Source: Burkholderiaceae bacterium
GTDB taxonomy: Bacteria; Pseudomonadota; Gammaproteobacteria; Burkholderiales; Burkholderiaceae_C
Assembly (NCBI GenBank): GCA_023262645.1
Contig: JALRAA010000008.1
Location: forward strand, 1 to 17,032
DNA: 17,032 nt
Direction of reading: 5' to 3'
The position numbers were made by a program, and so were the translations under genes. The notes under the pieces were generated by a model. It was not told the origin of the DNA. It worked only from the letters and a program-made list of their open reading frames with translations, and ran no database searches. Positions 1 through 8,049 of this stretch are shown in pieces. Positions within the stretch are counted from its first letter, which is position 1. Each line of letters opens with the position of its first letter.

Positions 1-914
1 GGGTGGCCTCGACCGACTATTCGGGCGACCTCAACATCGACGACAAAATTTTGGCGCGTGTGGTCGACACCTATCGGCGCGTGCGCAACACCTTGAAATT
101 TTTGTTGGCCAACACCAGCGACTTTGACATCCAACGCAATGCCGTTGCGCTGAACGACATGTTGGAGGTCGACCGTTACGCGCTTAGCCGCGCGGCGCAA
201 TTGCAAGCCGATATCGTCGGTCAATTCAACCCACAAACCCGGGTGTTTGAAGGTGGCCACTATGGCCGTTATGAATTCCACCCCGTGGTGTCCAAATTGC
301 AGGTTTACTGTTCGGAAGACCTGGGCGCGTTTTATTTGGATGTGCTCAAAGACCGCCTCTACACCACGGCCGCTGGTTCGCACGCCAGACGCAGCGCACA
401 AACCGCGCTGTGGCACATCACCCAAGCCATGTTGCGCTGGATGGCGCCGTTTTTGAGTTTCACCGCAGAAGAAGCATGGGGCGTTTTGGGCTTGGGCAAC
501 ACCATCTTCAAAGACACTTATGTGGCCCTGCCCGCCGCAGACAACCGCTTGCTGGAGAAATGGTCGCGCATTCGCGACATACGCGACGCAGTGAACAAAG
601 AAATTGAAAACGTACGCAGCCAAGGGTCAGTGGGTTCACCCCTGCAAGCCTGTGTCGTGCTCAGCGTCAATCCGCAAGACATGGCCTTGCTGCAGAGTCT
701 GGGGCAGGATGCGAAGTTTGTGTTCATCGTCTCATCGCTGCAATTAGAGGCCGGCCATGGGCTGGAAGTGAAAGTGTCGCCTTCCACCGATGTGAAATGC
801 GAGCGCTGCTGGCATTACAGCCCCGACGTGGGCAGTGTGGCCGCCCACCCCAGCCTGTGTGCACGCTGCGACAGCAATTTGCACGGCAGCGGTGAACAGC
901 GTGCATTCGCCTGA
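1..914 (+). CDS. ileS: Isoleucyl-tRNA synthetase, C-terminal part (5' end outside window)
   Basis: IleS charges tRNA-Ile with isoleucine in the cytoplasm. The window opens inside the gene; codons are in frame from base 3, and about 303 C-terminal residues are present. The first visible residues, VASTDYSGD, lie just after the catalytic core. They are followed by the helical anticodon-binding domain (YRRVRNTLKFLL; LWHITQAMLRWMAPFLSFTAEEAW). The protein ends with the zinc-ribbon tail typical of bacterial IleS, with paired cysteines CERC (fragment residues 266-269) and CARC (286-289). The HIGH and KMSKS motifs lie upstream of the window. The TGA stop at 912-914 is followed within six bases by the lspA ATG, the conserved ileS-lspA order of proteobacteria, so the two are probably cotranscribed. 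Identification is firm; only the upstream extent is unknown. Confidence 0.97.
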   Translation, partial: VASTDYSGDLNIDDKILARVVDTYRRVRNTLKFLLANTSDFDIQRNAVALNDMLEVDRYALSRAAQLQADIVGQFNPQTRVFEGGHYGRYEFHPVVSKLQVYCSEDLGAFYLDVLKDRLYTTAAGSHARRSAQTALWHITQAMLRWMAPFLSFTAEEAWGVLGLGNTIFKDTYVALPAADNRLLEKWSRIRDIRDAVNKEIENVRSQGSVGSPLQACVVLSVNPQDMALLQSLGQDAKFVFIVSSLQLEAGHGLEVKVSPSTDVKCERCWHYSPDVGSVAAHPSLCARCDSNLHGSGEQRAFA

Positions 915-920
915 TTGACC

Positions 921-1433
921 ATGGCGCGTTCTTCACACCGTTCTCTGGTTTTGTGGCTGGGTATGGCAGCAGCCATACTGTTGTTTGACCAATTCACCAA
1001 ATTGCTGGTCATCAGCCGCTTTGAGTTGGGTGACAGCCAAGCGGTCACGTCGTATTTCAACCTGGTGCGGGTGCACAACAGCGGCGCTGCATTTTCTTTT
1101 TTGTCCACCGCTTCGGGTTGGCAACGCTGGTTGTTCACCGGCATTGGCGTGGCAGCGGCGGGTTTCATGGTGTGGTTACTGCGCAGCCATCCGCAGCAGA
1201 CATTGTTTTGTTTCGCCTTGTCCTTGGTGCTGGGCGGTGCAGTGGGCAATGTGGTTGACCGAATGCTGTGGGGCCATGTGATCGACTTTTTAGACTTTCA
1301 TGGGGACTGGCTGTCTCCCGTTTTCTACCAAGGCCATTTCCCCGCGTTTAACGTGGCCGACAGCGCCATCAGCGTGGGTGCAGTGTGCTTGATAGCCGAC
1401 GAATTGATACGCGTGCGGCGCACACGCGCCTGA
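921..1433 (+). CDS. lspA: Lipoprotein signal peptidase (signal peptidase II)
   Basis: LspA is an inner-membrane aspartyl protease that cleaves the signal peptide of diacylglyceryl-modified prolipoproteins. The protein is about 170 residues, normal for the family, with four hydrophobic segments. Counted from the ATG, the family signatures are FDQFTK near residue 23, NSGAAFSFL near 53, GGAVGNVVDR near 105, and the two catalytic aspartates in HVIDF (D122) and NVADS (D147). A TTG at 915 in the same frame would add two residues; I chose the ATG at 921 because it is the better start codon. Neither start has a clear Shine-Dalgarno sequence, which fits translational coupling to ileS just upstream. 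The stop at 1431-1433 is five bases from the 3' end of the convergent glycosyltransferase gene. Confidence 0.96.
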   Translation: MARSSHRSLVLWLGMAAAILLFDQFTKLLVISRFELGDSQAVTSYFNLVRVHNSGAAFSFLSTASGWQRWLFTGIGVAAAGFMVWLLRSHPQQTLFCFALSLVLGGAVGNVVDRMLWGHVIDFLDFHGDWLSPVFYQGHFPAFNVADSAISVGAVCLIADELIRVRRTRA

Positions 1434-1438
1434 ATATG

Positions 1439-3120
1439 TCAGCGCGGCTGCACTTTGTAAACACTGAAACTTTCGGTAGGCGCTCGCCCGGCAGCCAAGG
1501 CGATTTGCCTGGGCAGCGTTCCTGTTTTATGGTCGACCCATTGGGCTTCAATCAACGGCTGGGCGCGCAGATCGAGTTCACGAAAATCTTTCAAATCGCT
1601 GGTTTTGGCGATCAAAAAATAGGCGCCGCTTTGCGGCAGTTCGCTGGCTTGGCTGACACGCACACTGGGAGCGCTTTGTCGATACAAGCCCAATTCGTAT
1701 GCCACCGGCGGATCCAAGCGATAAACCATCACCGGCCATTGGGGTTGGCTGGCCAGCCACGGCAACACGTTGTAGGGAATGCTGTAGCGAGTGTGCGCCA
1801 CCAAGGTCATGGCCTCTAACACGGCATACAACGACAACACCGCCGCCACCGGATGCACCAACACCGTCAACCCGTGCTGCTGTGGGCGTTGCCACACGGC
1901 ATAAGCCAACCAACACAACAAAGCCGCCATCAAAACCACTCCAATTCGTACATGGCCAACTTGCCATGCCACCCACACGGCCAACACGAAGGTGAAAAGG
2001 CCGATAGCGGCTTGCATCCATCGCGCAGCCCGACGGGATGTTTGAGGAAGGCCGACACCAACCACGGCGCACACATCAGTGCCGCAAACGGATAAACGAT
2101 GACGGTGTAGTAGTCCAGCTGGAAACTGGTCAGGCTGAACATCACAAAGCTCACCGCAAAGCTGCCCGCCAAGTACACCCACCTTGAACGCCATGCGACA
2201 TGCCTCTCAGACCATCCACGAACAGCATGCCAACAGGCCGCACCAAACGCCGCCACCCATGGCAAAAATGCCCATAAAAAGACCGCTACAAAAAACAGTT
2301 TGTTGCCGGCTTGGTTGGTGATCGGCCCGGTATTGAAGAAGCGGCCAAACTGGCTGTCCCACAAGAAAAAACGGATGCCGGACACACCGGTTTGGTTGAA
2401 CACGGTTTTTTCGGGATGCGCGTCAAACTGTCGGTACAAGGCCAGCAATTCTGGCGTCACACACACAGCGGTCAGCAAGCCTGCCAGCCACCATTTCAAA
2501 CGGAACAATTCGCGCCAGCGACTTTGGTAAGCCCACATGCAAACCAAACCGCTGCCGATGGTGATCAAGGTAAACACACCCTTGGTCATCACCGCCATGG
2601 CACTGAACACCGCACCGAGCAACACATGCTTCATGCGGTGGTGCGTGTCAAAACGCAACCAGTGGTAACAAGCCGCCATGATGCTGCCGGTCAAAAAGGC
2701 TTCAGCCTTCAACGCAGTGGTGGTGTACATCAGGTGGTAGGCAGACGCATAGACCAGTAAAGCCACCAACGCGGTGTCACGGTCATCGAACAACCGTGCG
2801 ATGCGGTAGGTGTAATAAGCGCCTAGCAAATGAAACAAAAATCCGGGCAGCATGTAGGCGAACACACTGACGCCCAGTGCTTGGAAAGACAACGCACCCA
2901 GCCAAAACGGGAAATGCGGCTTGTCCAACCAGTCGCGGCCATCCAAGATCAAATCATTCCAATTGCCACTCACCACCATGTGCTGCGACAGCGCTGCATA
3001 AAGCACCGAATCGCCTTCGTTCAGGATGGGCGTGAGCAACGGCATCGCATTGACCAGCAATGCAAGCACCGTCCAAACAACGACATGGGGCCGCAGGCGG
3101 CCCAAGCCTGTCAACGTCAC
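1439..3120 (-). pseudogene. ArnT/PMT-like membrane glycosyltransferase, frameshifted
   Basis: This is a polytopic glycosyltransferase of the dolichyl-phosphate-mannose/ArnT (PMT_2-like) type, which moves a sugar from a polyprenyl-phosphate donor at the inner membrane. The N-terminal frame starts with GTG at 3120 and shows the acidic NEGDSVLYA loop (near residues 34-42), WLDKPHFPFWL (64-74) and many transmembrane helices up to FQLDYYTVIVYPFAAL. After K360 this frame runs into unlikely sequence and stops near 1930. The natural continuation (SRRAARWMQAAIGLF and onward, ending YKVQPR) is in another frame, open from 2194 to 1439. Adding one base at the AAA codon at 2043-2041 restores a smooth 560-residue protein, a normal length for the family. 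The GTG start overlaps the qor stop by four bases (GTGA), so translation is probably coupled. The break could be a real mutation or a base-call error in the homopolymer. Sugar and acceptor are unknown. Confidence 0.82.
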
Positions 3121-4100
3121 AGCGTCAATAAGGTGCTGCCAGTGGTTTTGCGGGCTTCCAAATCGCGGTGCGCCTGCGCCGCATCGCCCAGCGCATAACG
3201 CTGTTCGATGTGGATTTTCACTTTGCCACTGCCAACCACGTCAAACAAATCTTCTGCCATTTGCTGGTTGGTCTCGCGCGTGGCGATATGCGTGAACAAG
3301 GTTTGGCGTGTCACATAAATCGAGCCTTTGGCACCCAAAGTGCCAGGTGCGAACGGCTCGACCGGTCCGGAGGCATTGCCAAAACTGGCCATCAAACCAA
3401 ACGGCGACAAGCAATTGAGCGATTTGTCCCAGGTGTCTTTGCCCACCGAGTCGTACACCACTTTCACGCCTTTACCGTGGGTGATGTCTTTGACACGTGC
3501 CTCGAAATCTTCCTTGTTGTAATTGATCACATGGGCCGCACCATTGGCTTTGGCCAAGGCACATTTTTCGTCGCTGCCTGCGGTACCGATCAATTGCAAA
3601 CCCAAAGCCTTGGCCCATTGGCAAGCGATCAAACCCACACCGCCAGCAGCGGCGTGGAACAAAATCAAATCACCCGCATGCAGTCCCGCTTGCGGCAAGG
3701 TGCGTTTGAGCAAGTACTGCACCGTCATGCCTTTGAGCATCATGCCGGCAGCGGTTTCAAACGAAATGTTGTCAGGCAATTTGCACACATTTTTGGCGGG
3801 CATCACGCGCGCTTCGCAGTAGCTTCCGGGAGGTGCGCTGGCATAAGCCGCGCGGTCACCGGCTTTCAAGTGGGTCACGCCTTCGCCAACCGCTTCCACC
3901 ACACCAGCGCCTTCCATGCCCAAACCATGGGGCAATGGCAACGGGTACAAACCGGTGCGATGGTAGACATCGATGTAATTCAAACCGACCGCTTTGTGCG
4001 CGATGCGCACCTCACCGGGGCCGGGTTCTCCCACAGAGACATCGACCAGTTGCAAAACATCTGGACCGCCGGTTTGTTTGAATTGAATGGCTTTGCTCAT
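3117..4100 (-). CDS. qor: NADPH:quinone oxidoreductase, zeta-crystallin type
   Basis: This is a soluble medium-chain dehydrogenase/reductase that reduces quinones with NADPH. The protein is 327 residues, the usual QOR length. The N-terminal GroES-like domain contains NYIDVYHRTG (41-50) and HGLGMEGAG (58-66). The Rossmann domain has the nucleotide-binding motif AAAGGVG (150-156) followed by ACQWAKALG. The cysteine cluster of zinc alcohol dehydrogenases is absent, as expected for QOR. The start is the ATG at 4100: AGGAG lies at 4107-4111 with a six-base spacer, and conserved sequence begins at MSKAIQF. The frame stays open upstream to 4328, but that stretch is not family-like. The stop overlaps the GTG of the glycosyltransferase gene. 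It is divergent from the DMT transporter at 4192 across a 91-base spacer. Confidence 0.93.
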   Translation of the reverse strand: MSKAIQFKQTGGPDVLQLVDVSVGEPGPGEVRIAHKAVGLNYIDVYHRTGLYPLPLPHGLGMEGAGVVEAVGEGVTHLKAGDRAAYASAPPGSYCEARVMPAKNVCKLPDNISFETAAGMMLKGMTVQYLLKRTLPQAGLHAGDLILFHAAAGGVGLIACQWAKALGLQLIGTAGSDEKCALAKANGAAHVINYNKEDFEARVKDITHGKGVKVVYDSVGKDTWDKSLNCLSPFGLMASFGNASGPVEPFAPGTLGAKGSIYVTRQTLFTHIATRETNQQMAEDLFDVVGSGKVKIHIEQRYALGDAAQAHRDLEARKTTGSTLLTL

Positions 4101-4146
4101 GCCTGACTCCTGTTGTGTGGTTGTGATCGCAGAGGCCTGTCCACAG

Positions 4147-4178
4147 ACCCCGTTGCGTGATTGTCCACGCAACTGGGT
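4147..4178. promoter_or_regulatory. Inverted repeat in qor/DMT divergent spacer, candidate operator
   Basis: Two arms, ACCCCGTTGCGTG (4147-4159) and CACGCAACTGGGT (4166-4178), are reverse complements apart from one mismatched pair, and are separated by the six bases ATTGTC. The inner eight pairs are perfect. The repeat sits 13 bases upstream of the DMT start codon (4192) and about 46 bases upstream of qor. It could be a dimeric repressor or activator site serving both genes, or an RNA hairpin in the leader of the DMT gene. No regulator gene is adjacent, so the binding protein is unknown. No T-run follows, so it is not an intrinsic terminator. Confidence 0.5.
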
Positions 4179-4191
4179 TAGAGTCGCCCAC

Positions 4192-5121
4192 ATGGCAGAA
4201 AACACGCCCTCCCCCGTCAAACCCACGCTGGATCTGGCCACTGCAGGTTTGTTGTTGTTGCCGCCGTTGGTGTGGGCCGGCAACAGCGTATTGGGTCGGG
4301 TCGTGGCGGACATGGTGCCGCCGATCACGCTGAATTTTTTCAGGTGGCTGTTGGCCTTTGCATTGCTGCTGCCGTGGTCGTATCCGGTGCTTAAACCGTC
4401 GAGCCCGATGTGGGCGCATTGGCGACGCTATGGGCTCATGAGCCTGCTGGGTGTCGGTTGCTACAACAGCTTCCAATATCTGGCGCTGCACACCTCGACG
4501 CCAATCAACGTGACCTTGGTCGGCGCCAGTGTGCCGGTGTTCATGCTGGTGTTAGGCGCGTTGTTTTACAAACAATCGGTGACGGCGCGCCAAGTGTTGG
4601 GCGCGGCCTTGTCGATCGCCGGCGTGTTGTGCGTGCTGGGTCGAGGTGACTGGAACACCTTGCAAAAGGTGCAACTGGTGATTGGCGATGTCTATATTTT
4701 GATTGCTGTGCTGTGTTGGGCTTGGTACAGCTGGCTGGTGGCGCAACCGGTTGACCCGCCAGAGATTCGCAACAACTGGATTTATTTTTTAAGTGCGCAA
4801 ATGGTGTTCGGTTTGCTGTGGAGCGGCGCATTCACCGCCGCTGAATGGCAGTTCAGCGATAACCCCCATATTGATTGGGGTTGGCCGCTGGCCGCCAGCG
4901 TGCTGTATGTGGCTTTGGGTCCGGCCTTGCTGGCTTACCGCAGTTGGGGGTTGGGCATTCAACGGGTCGGGCCCAACATCGCTGGCTTTTTTGCCAACCT
5001 CACACCTTTGTTTGCCGCATTGATTTCCACGGTCACCTTGGGCGAGTCGCCACAAGGCTTTCATGCGGTGGCGTTTGTGCTGATCGTCGGCGGCATTTGG
5101 GTGTCTTCGCGCAAATCCTGA
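4192..5121 (+). CDS. EamA/DMT-superfamily transporter
   Basis: This is a drug/metabolite-superfamily membrane protein (EamA, RhaT-like) that probably exports a small metabolite. The protein is 309 residues, typical for the family, with about ten hydrophobic segments in two homologous halves. The first half begins AGLLLLPPLVWAGNSVLGR, and its end carries NVTLVGASVPVFMLVLGALF. The second half carries VGPNIAGFFANLTPLFAAL followed by LGESPQG, the repeated P-x-hydrophobic-TLGE signature. I chose the ATG at 4192 because the upstream in-frame sequence from 4087 overlaps the qor 5' end and lacks family character. The Shine-Dalgarno is weak. It is divergent from qor and preceded by a strong inverted repeat. 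The substrate cannot be told from sequence. Confidence 0.88.
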   Translation: MAENTPSPVKPTLDLATAGLLLLPPLVWAGNSVLGRVVADMVPPITLNFFRWLLAFALLLPWSYPVLKPSSPMWAHWRRYGLMSLLGVGCYNSFQYLALHTSTPINVTLVGASVPVFMLVLGALFYKQSVTARQVLGAALSIAGVLCVLGRGDWNTLQKVQLVIGDVYILIAVLCWAWYSWLVAQPVDPPEIRNNWIYFLSAQMVFGLLWSGAFTAAEWQFSDNPHIDWGWPLAASVLYVALGPALLAYRSWGLGIQRVGPNIAGFFANLTPLFAALISTVTLGESPQGFHAVAFVLIVGGIWVSSRKS

Positions 5122-5368
5122 GCAGGTTGTAGCAAATAATTTATATCTATAAGTTTGTGTATTTATTTAATAAATATATCTTTATTACTCTTATATTTGC
5201 ATATCAGCATTATTTTCTTATTACAGGATTGAGGCTGGCTACACAGCCCTTTAACATCTTGAAACAGTGGAATTTTTAAGTGCTTTTCCATTAAAGGACT
5301 GCTTGTGAATACATACCAAAAAACTCACAAATGCTATTTCTCAATACTGATGTGTTGGAGGTGAAACC
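5122..5368 (+). promoter_or_regulatory. AT-rich intergenic region with probable promoter of the hybrid kinase
   Basis: This 247-base spacer holds no gene I can support. From about 5133 to 5225 it is almost entirely A and T, in strong contrast to its surroundings, with near-palindromic TATTTATTTAATAAATA-like sequence around 5159. A possible sigma-70 promoter is TTGAGG (5229-5234), a 17-base spacer, then TAACAT (5252-5257). A small GGCTG/CAGCC dyad lies between the two boxes. A strong ribosome site, GGAGG (5357-5361), precedes the ATG at 5369 by seven bases. The AT tract could act as an UP element, as curved DNA or as a target of an H-NS-like silencer; that is inference. Confidence 0.45.
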
Positions 5369-7240
5369 ATGACCACCATCCAACCTTTCAAAGCCACAGC
5401 GTCATGCATACGCATGTTTGTCTTGACCAGTGTGGTCGCTGCCGCCATGTCGGTGTTGTTGGCGTTTGAACTGACCCAACGGCAAGCGTTGTTGGAACAA
5501 AGCCAGATGCGGACCGATGCACCGACTGCCCCAGCGTTCCTGTTGGACCGTGAATTTTTGCAGTTTCAACATGCGCTGGATTCACACCTGAGTGGCCAAG
5601 ACCCGTTATCCAAAGACGCACTGATTGCGCGTCTGGATGCGCTGGCCAACACCCTCGTCCAAGTGCGCGATGCGGGAAATGCTGGGCTCATGTTCAAACA
5701 TCCGCAAAACATCACTGCGGTGGATGCAATGCACGATGTCGCACAACAAGCACGCGCGGCACTTGCCCATGACGACCTGCAACACCCCCAATGGGTGGCT
5801 TTGCAAAACAACATGACCGCATTCAGTGAACAAACCCGGGCATTGGGCATTTCCACTGACCAAATGGTGTCGCAACTCATGGAGCAGCAGATCAACAACA
5901 TGCTGCTGCAAAACCAACAAATCATTTGGTTAACAGGGGCATTGTTGGTGTTCTTGATGATCTCTGCGGGTGCCTTGTTGCACCGCAACCGCGCTCATCT
6001 GTTTGAAAAAGCCGCCCTGGAAGCGCTCAACAAGCAGTTGCGCCAAGCCCAACAAGATGCCGAGGCAGCCAGTCGCGGCAAAAGTTTGTTTTTGGCCAAC
6101 ATGAGCCATGAATTGCGCACACCGTTCAACGGCATTGTGGGTATTTTGAGTTTGCTAAGCAGCACGCCTTTGTCCGCACAACAAGCAGACTTGGTCAAAA
6201 CCGTCAACGATTCGGCAGGCCATTTTTTGAAATTGCTCAACGATATTTTGGACATGTCGGCGATGGAGTCGGGCAAACTGCACATGCACAACGAAGCGGT
6301 TGAATTGCGCAGTTTGATGCTGGAAGTACAAGCCATCATGCGACCACTGGCGATGCAAAAACAATTGGCGTTTGCGTTACAAGGTCTGCCCGACCAAGCC
6401 TTGTGGATCAAGTCGGATGCCACCCGCTTGCGCCAAATATTGTTGAACCTGTTGAACAACGCCATCAAATTCACCGAGCGCGGCCAAGTCGTGTTGGGCT
6501 TGCAAACGCACACCTTTGAAAACCACCCAGCCCTGGTTGAGTTCTCCATCCAAGACACAGGTATTGGCATGGAGCCGACTGTGCTTGGGAAATTGTTTCA
6601 ACGTTTCTACCAAGTCGACGCCGGTTTATCGCGGCAGTTCAGTGGCGCGGGATTGGGTTTGGAAATTTCCATGTCATTGGCGCGCTTGCTCGGTGGTGAC
6701 ATCAAAGTACGCAGCCAACCCGGCATTGGCTCGACCTTTGTGTTGAGCATGCCTTGGGTGGTTCACCAGCCTGTTCCTTCACCAGCATTGATTCAACCCG
6801 CCAGCGATAAAGCCACACCGCATGCGCCACCCAACTTGCGCATCTTGGTGGCTGAAGACCATCCGGTCAACCAAAAATTTCTCTCGGTACTGTTGCAACG
6901 CATGGGCCACCGAGCCAAGTTTTGCGACAACGGTCAACTGGCTTTGCAAGCCCTCTCCGAAGAGGAGTTTGATGTGGTGCTGATGGATATCCACATGCCA
7001 GTGATGGACGGCTTAGAGGCCACGCGTTGCATCCGGGCGTTGCCATGCCACAAATCGCGTATTCCAGTGATTGCATTGACCGCCGATGTGTTCAAAGAGG
7101 CGCGAGACAGCGCCGCCGCCGTGGGCGTGAATGCATTCATTCCCAAACCGGTGCAAATCAACGAATTGCAACTCGCTTTGCAAACCCATGTTGTGCCCAC
7201 AGCCCTCAGCTTGCCTCAACCGGAGATGGCGCACGCCTGA
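5369..7240 (+). CDS. Hybrid sensor histidine kinase/response regulator
   Basis: This 623-residue inner-membrane two-component sensor has a fused receiver. Domains in order: a transmembrane segment (about 12-32); a periplasmic sensor region of about 150 residues that I do not recognise; a second transmembrane segment (about 185-205); a coiled-coil linker rich in A, E and Q; HisKA with NMSHELRTPFNG and phospho-accepting H247; the HATPase_c domain with N box LRQILLNLLNNAIKFTE, G1 box DTGIGM, F box LFQRFYQ and G2 box GAGLGLEIS; and a receiver with E496/D497, phospho-accepting D540 (LMDIHMPVMDG) and K593. No HAMP or C-terminal Hpt domain is evident, so phosphate would have to pass to a separate Hpt protein. 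GGAGG seven bases upstream fixes the start. No response-regulator gene is adjacent, so it looks like an orphan kinase. Its stimulus and target are unknown. Confidence 0.95.
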   Translation: MTTIQPFKATASCIRMFVLTSVVAAAMSVLLAFELTQRQALLEQSQMRTDAPTAPAFLLDREFLQFQHALDSHLSGQDPLSKDALIARLDALANTLVQVRDAGNAGLMFKHPQNITAVDAMHDVAQQARAALAHDDLQHPQWVALQNNMTAFSEQTRALGISTDQMVSQLMEQQINNMLLQNQQIIWLTGALLVFLMISAGALLHRNRAHLFEKAALEALNKQLRQAQQDAEAASRGKSLFLANMSHELRTPFNGIVGILSLLSSTPLSAQQADLVKTVNDSAGHFLKLLNDILDMSAMESGKLHMHNEAVELRSLMLEVQAIMRPLAMQKQLAFALQGLPDQALWIKSDATRLRQILLNLLNNAIKFTERGQVVLGLQTHTFENHPALVEFSIQDTGIGMEPTVLGKLFQRFYQVDAGLSRQFSGAGLGLEISMSLARLLGGDIKVRSQPGIGSTFVLSMPWVVHQPVPSPALIQPASDKATPHAPPNLRILVAEDHPVNQKFLSVLLQRMGHRAKFCDNGQLALQALSEEEFDVVLMDIHMPVMDGLEATRCIRALPCHKSRIPVIALTADVFKEARDSAAAVGVNAFIPKPVQINELQLALQTHVVPTALSLPQPEMAHA

Positions 7241-7254
7241 TCAGCAAACAGCCA

Positions 7255-8049
7255 TCAAGGCGCGATGTACATCACATTGATGCGTGCCACATATTTCGAC
7301 ACGGGGCCATGCACCACGCATCCGACATGCCTCACCGAATCCAAGCCAAAGCCATGGCGAAAAAACAATGCCGAGCCTTTGACTGGTGACACATCCACCG
7401 AAGTTCCATCGCGTCTGTACAAACGGGTGTTGCCGCCCACCACACCATCAGCCGCCCCATTCAAATAAAGCAGCATGGTCAAGCCAGAGTTGATGCGCTC
7501 GTCCCACACTTGCATCTCGGTTCTGTCTTCATTCAAGCTGTAGCCAGGCCAACTGCCATCGGTGTGCAAATTGAACACATCGCTGTCGTCATAGCGGTAC
7601 ATATTGATGCGGTGGCTGAGTGCTGGCAATAAATCGGCACCCGCCAACACCGGCGGCAGCAAATGCGCCATGCGCTGAAACAACGGTGCCATCATGGCGT
7701 CGTCAGCCATCCAATGCACCGATTTGTTCATGCGCATGCCCGGCGGCGTGGCGATGCCTGGGGCTTCTTCGCGGTAACCCATGCGTTCGCTGGCAACCAC
7801 GATCGCATCGGCTTCTTGGTCGGTCACCAAATCTTCGATGACAAACGCCAGCAACCCGCCCAAGTCGATATCGTGTCGTTTGGGCTGCAAATCGGTTTGT
7901 GCAGGCCAGCGAAGCAAGTCCGGGGTTTGCACGAACGCATGCACCGGTGTCATCGGCACCACACCACCCATGGGCAATGAGCCCGGCAAATGGGCGACCG
8001 CTTGGTGATCAGGCCAAGCCAATAGTGGGTTATCGATGCCCTGCCCCAT
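7255..8049 (-). CDS. Prolyl-4-hydroxylase-type Fe(II)/2-oxoglutarate oxygenase
   Basis: This 264-residue enzyme has the double-stranded beta-helix of Fe(II)/2-oxoglutarate oxygenases, P4Hc-like. The first iron ligands are H162 and D164 in NLHTDGSWPGY. The third is probably H241 in SVRHVG. K252 in SKYVARINVMY is the expected 2-oxoglutarate-binding position. Between them lie the family-like strands LTMLLYLN and GGNTRLYRRDG. The N-terminal 60 residues do not match the core and may form a separate cap. The ATG shares one base with the TGA of the upstream SDR gene, so translation is probably coupled. It is the last gene of the minus-strand run and ends 14 bases from the convergent hybrid kinase gene. 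The class of reaction (hydroxylation using O2 and 2-oxoglutarate) follows from the family; the substrate is unknown. Confidence 0.85.
   Translation of the reverse strand: MGQGIDNPLLAWPDHQAVAHLPGSLPMGGVVPMTPVHAFVQTPDLLRWPAQTDLQPKRHDIDLGGLLAFVIEDLVTDQEADAIVVASERMGYREEAPGIATPPGMRMNKSVHWMADDAMMAPLFQRMAHLLPPVLAGADLLPALSHRINMYRYDDSDVFNLHTDGSWPGYSLNEDRTEMQVWDERINSGLTMLLYLNGAADGVVGGNTRLYRRDGTSVDVSPVKGSALFFRHGFGLDSVRHVGCVVHGPVSKYVARINVMYIAP

Noticed and set aside
1417..1430. Perfect hairpin GGCGC-ACAC-GCGCC at the lspA 3' end as a bidirectional terminator
   Set aside because: It lies within the last codons of lspA, and neither strand has a T-run after it, so an intrinsic terminator cannot be supported.
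915..1433. TTG at 915 as the lspA start
   Set aside because: An ATG six bases later is in frame and fits the family N terminus equally well; the TTG has no better ribosome site.
2030..2060. Programmed -1 ribosomal frameshift in the glycosyltransferase gene
   Set aside because: The site CTC AAA CAT does not fit the X-XXY-YYZ slippery pattern, and no obvious stimulating hairpin follows; a one-base lesion or read error is simpler.
3168..4106. Long open frame (312 codons) on the plus strand within qor
   Set aside because: It is antisense to qor, with histidine- and glutamine-rich low-quality sequence, no ribosome site and no recognisable domain.
5133..5225. AT-rich tract as a replication origin or attachment site
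   Set aside because: There are no DnaA boxes, iterons, integrase gene, tRNA gene or flanking direct repeats; a promoter-related role is more likely.
7237..7244. CTGATCAG palindrome at the kinase stop codon
   Set aside because: It is only eight bases, overlaps the stop codon, has no T-run, and is expected by chance at this frequency.
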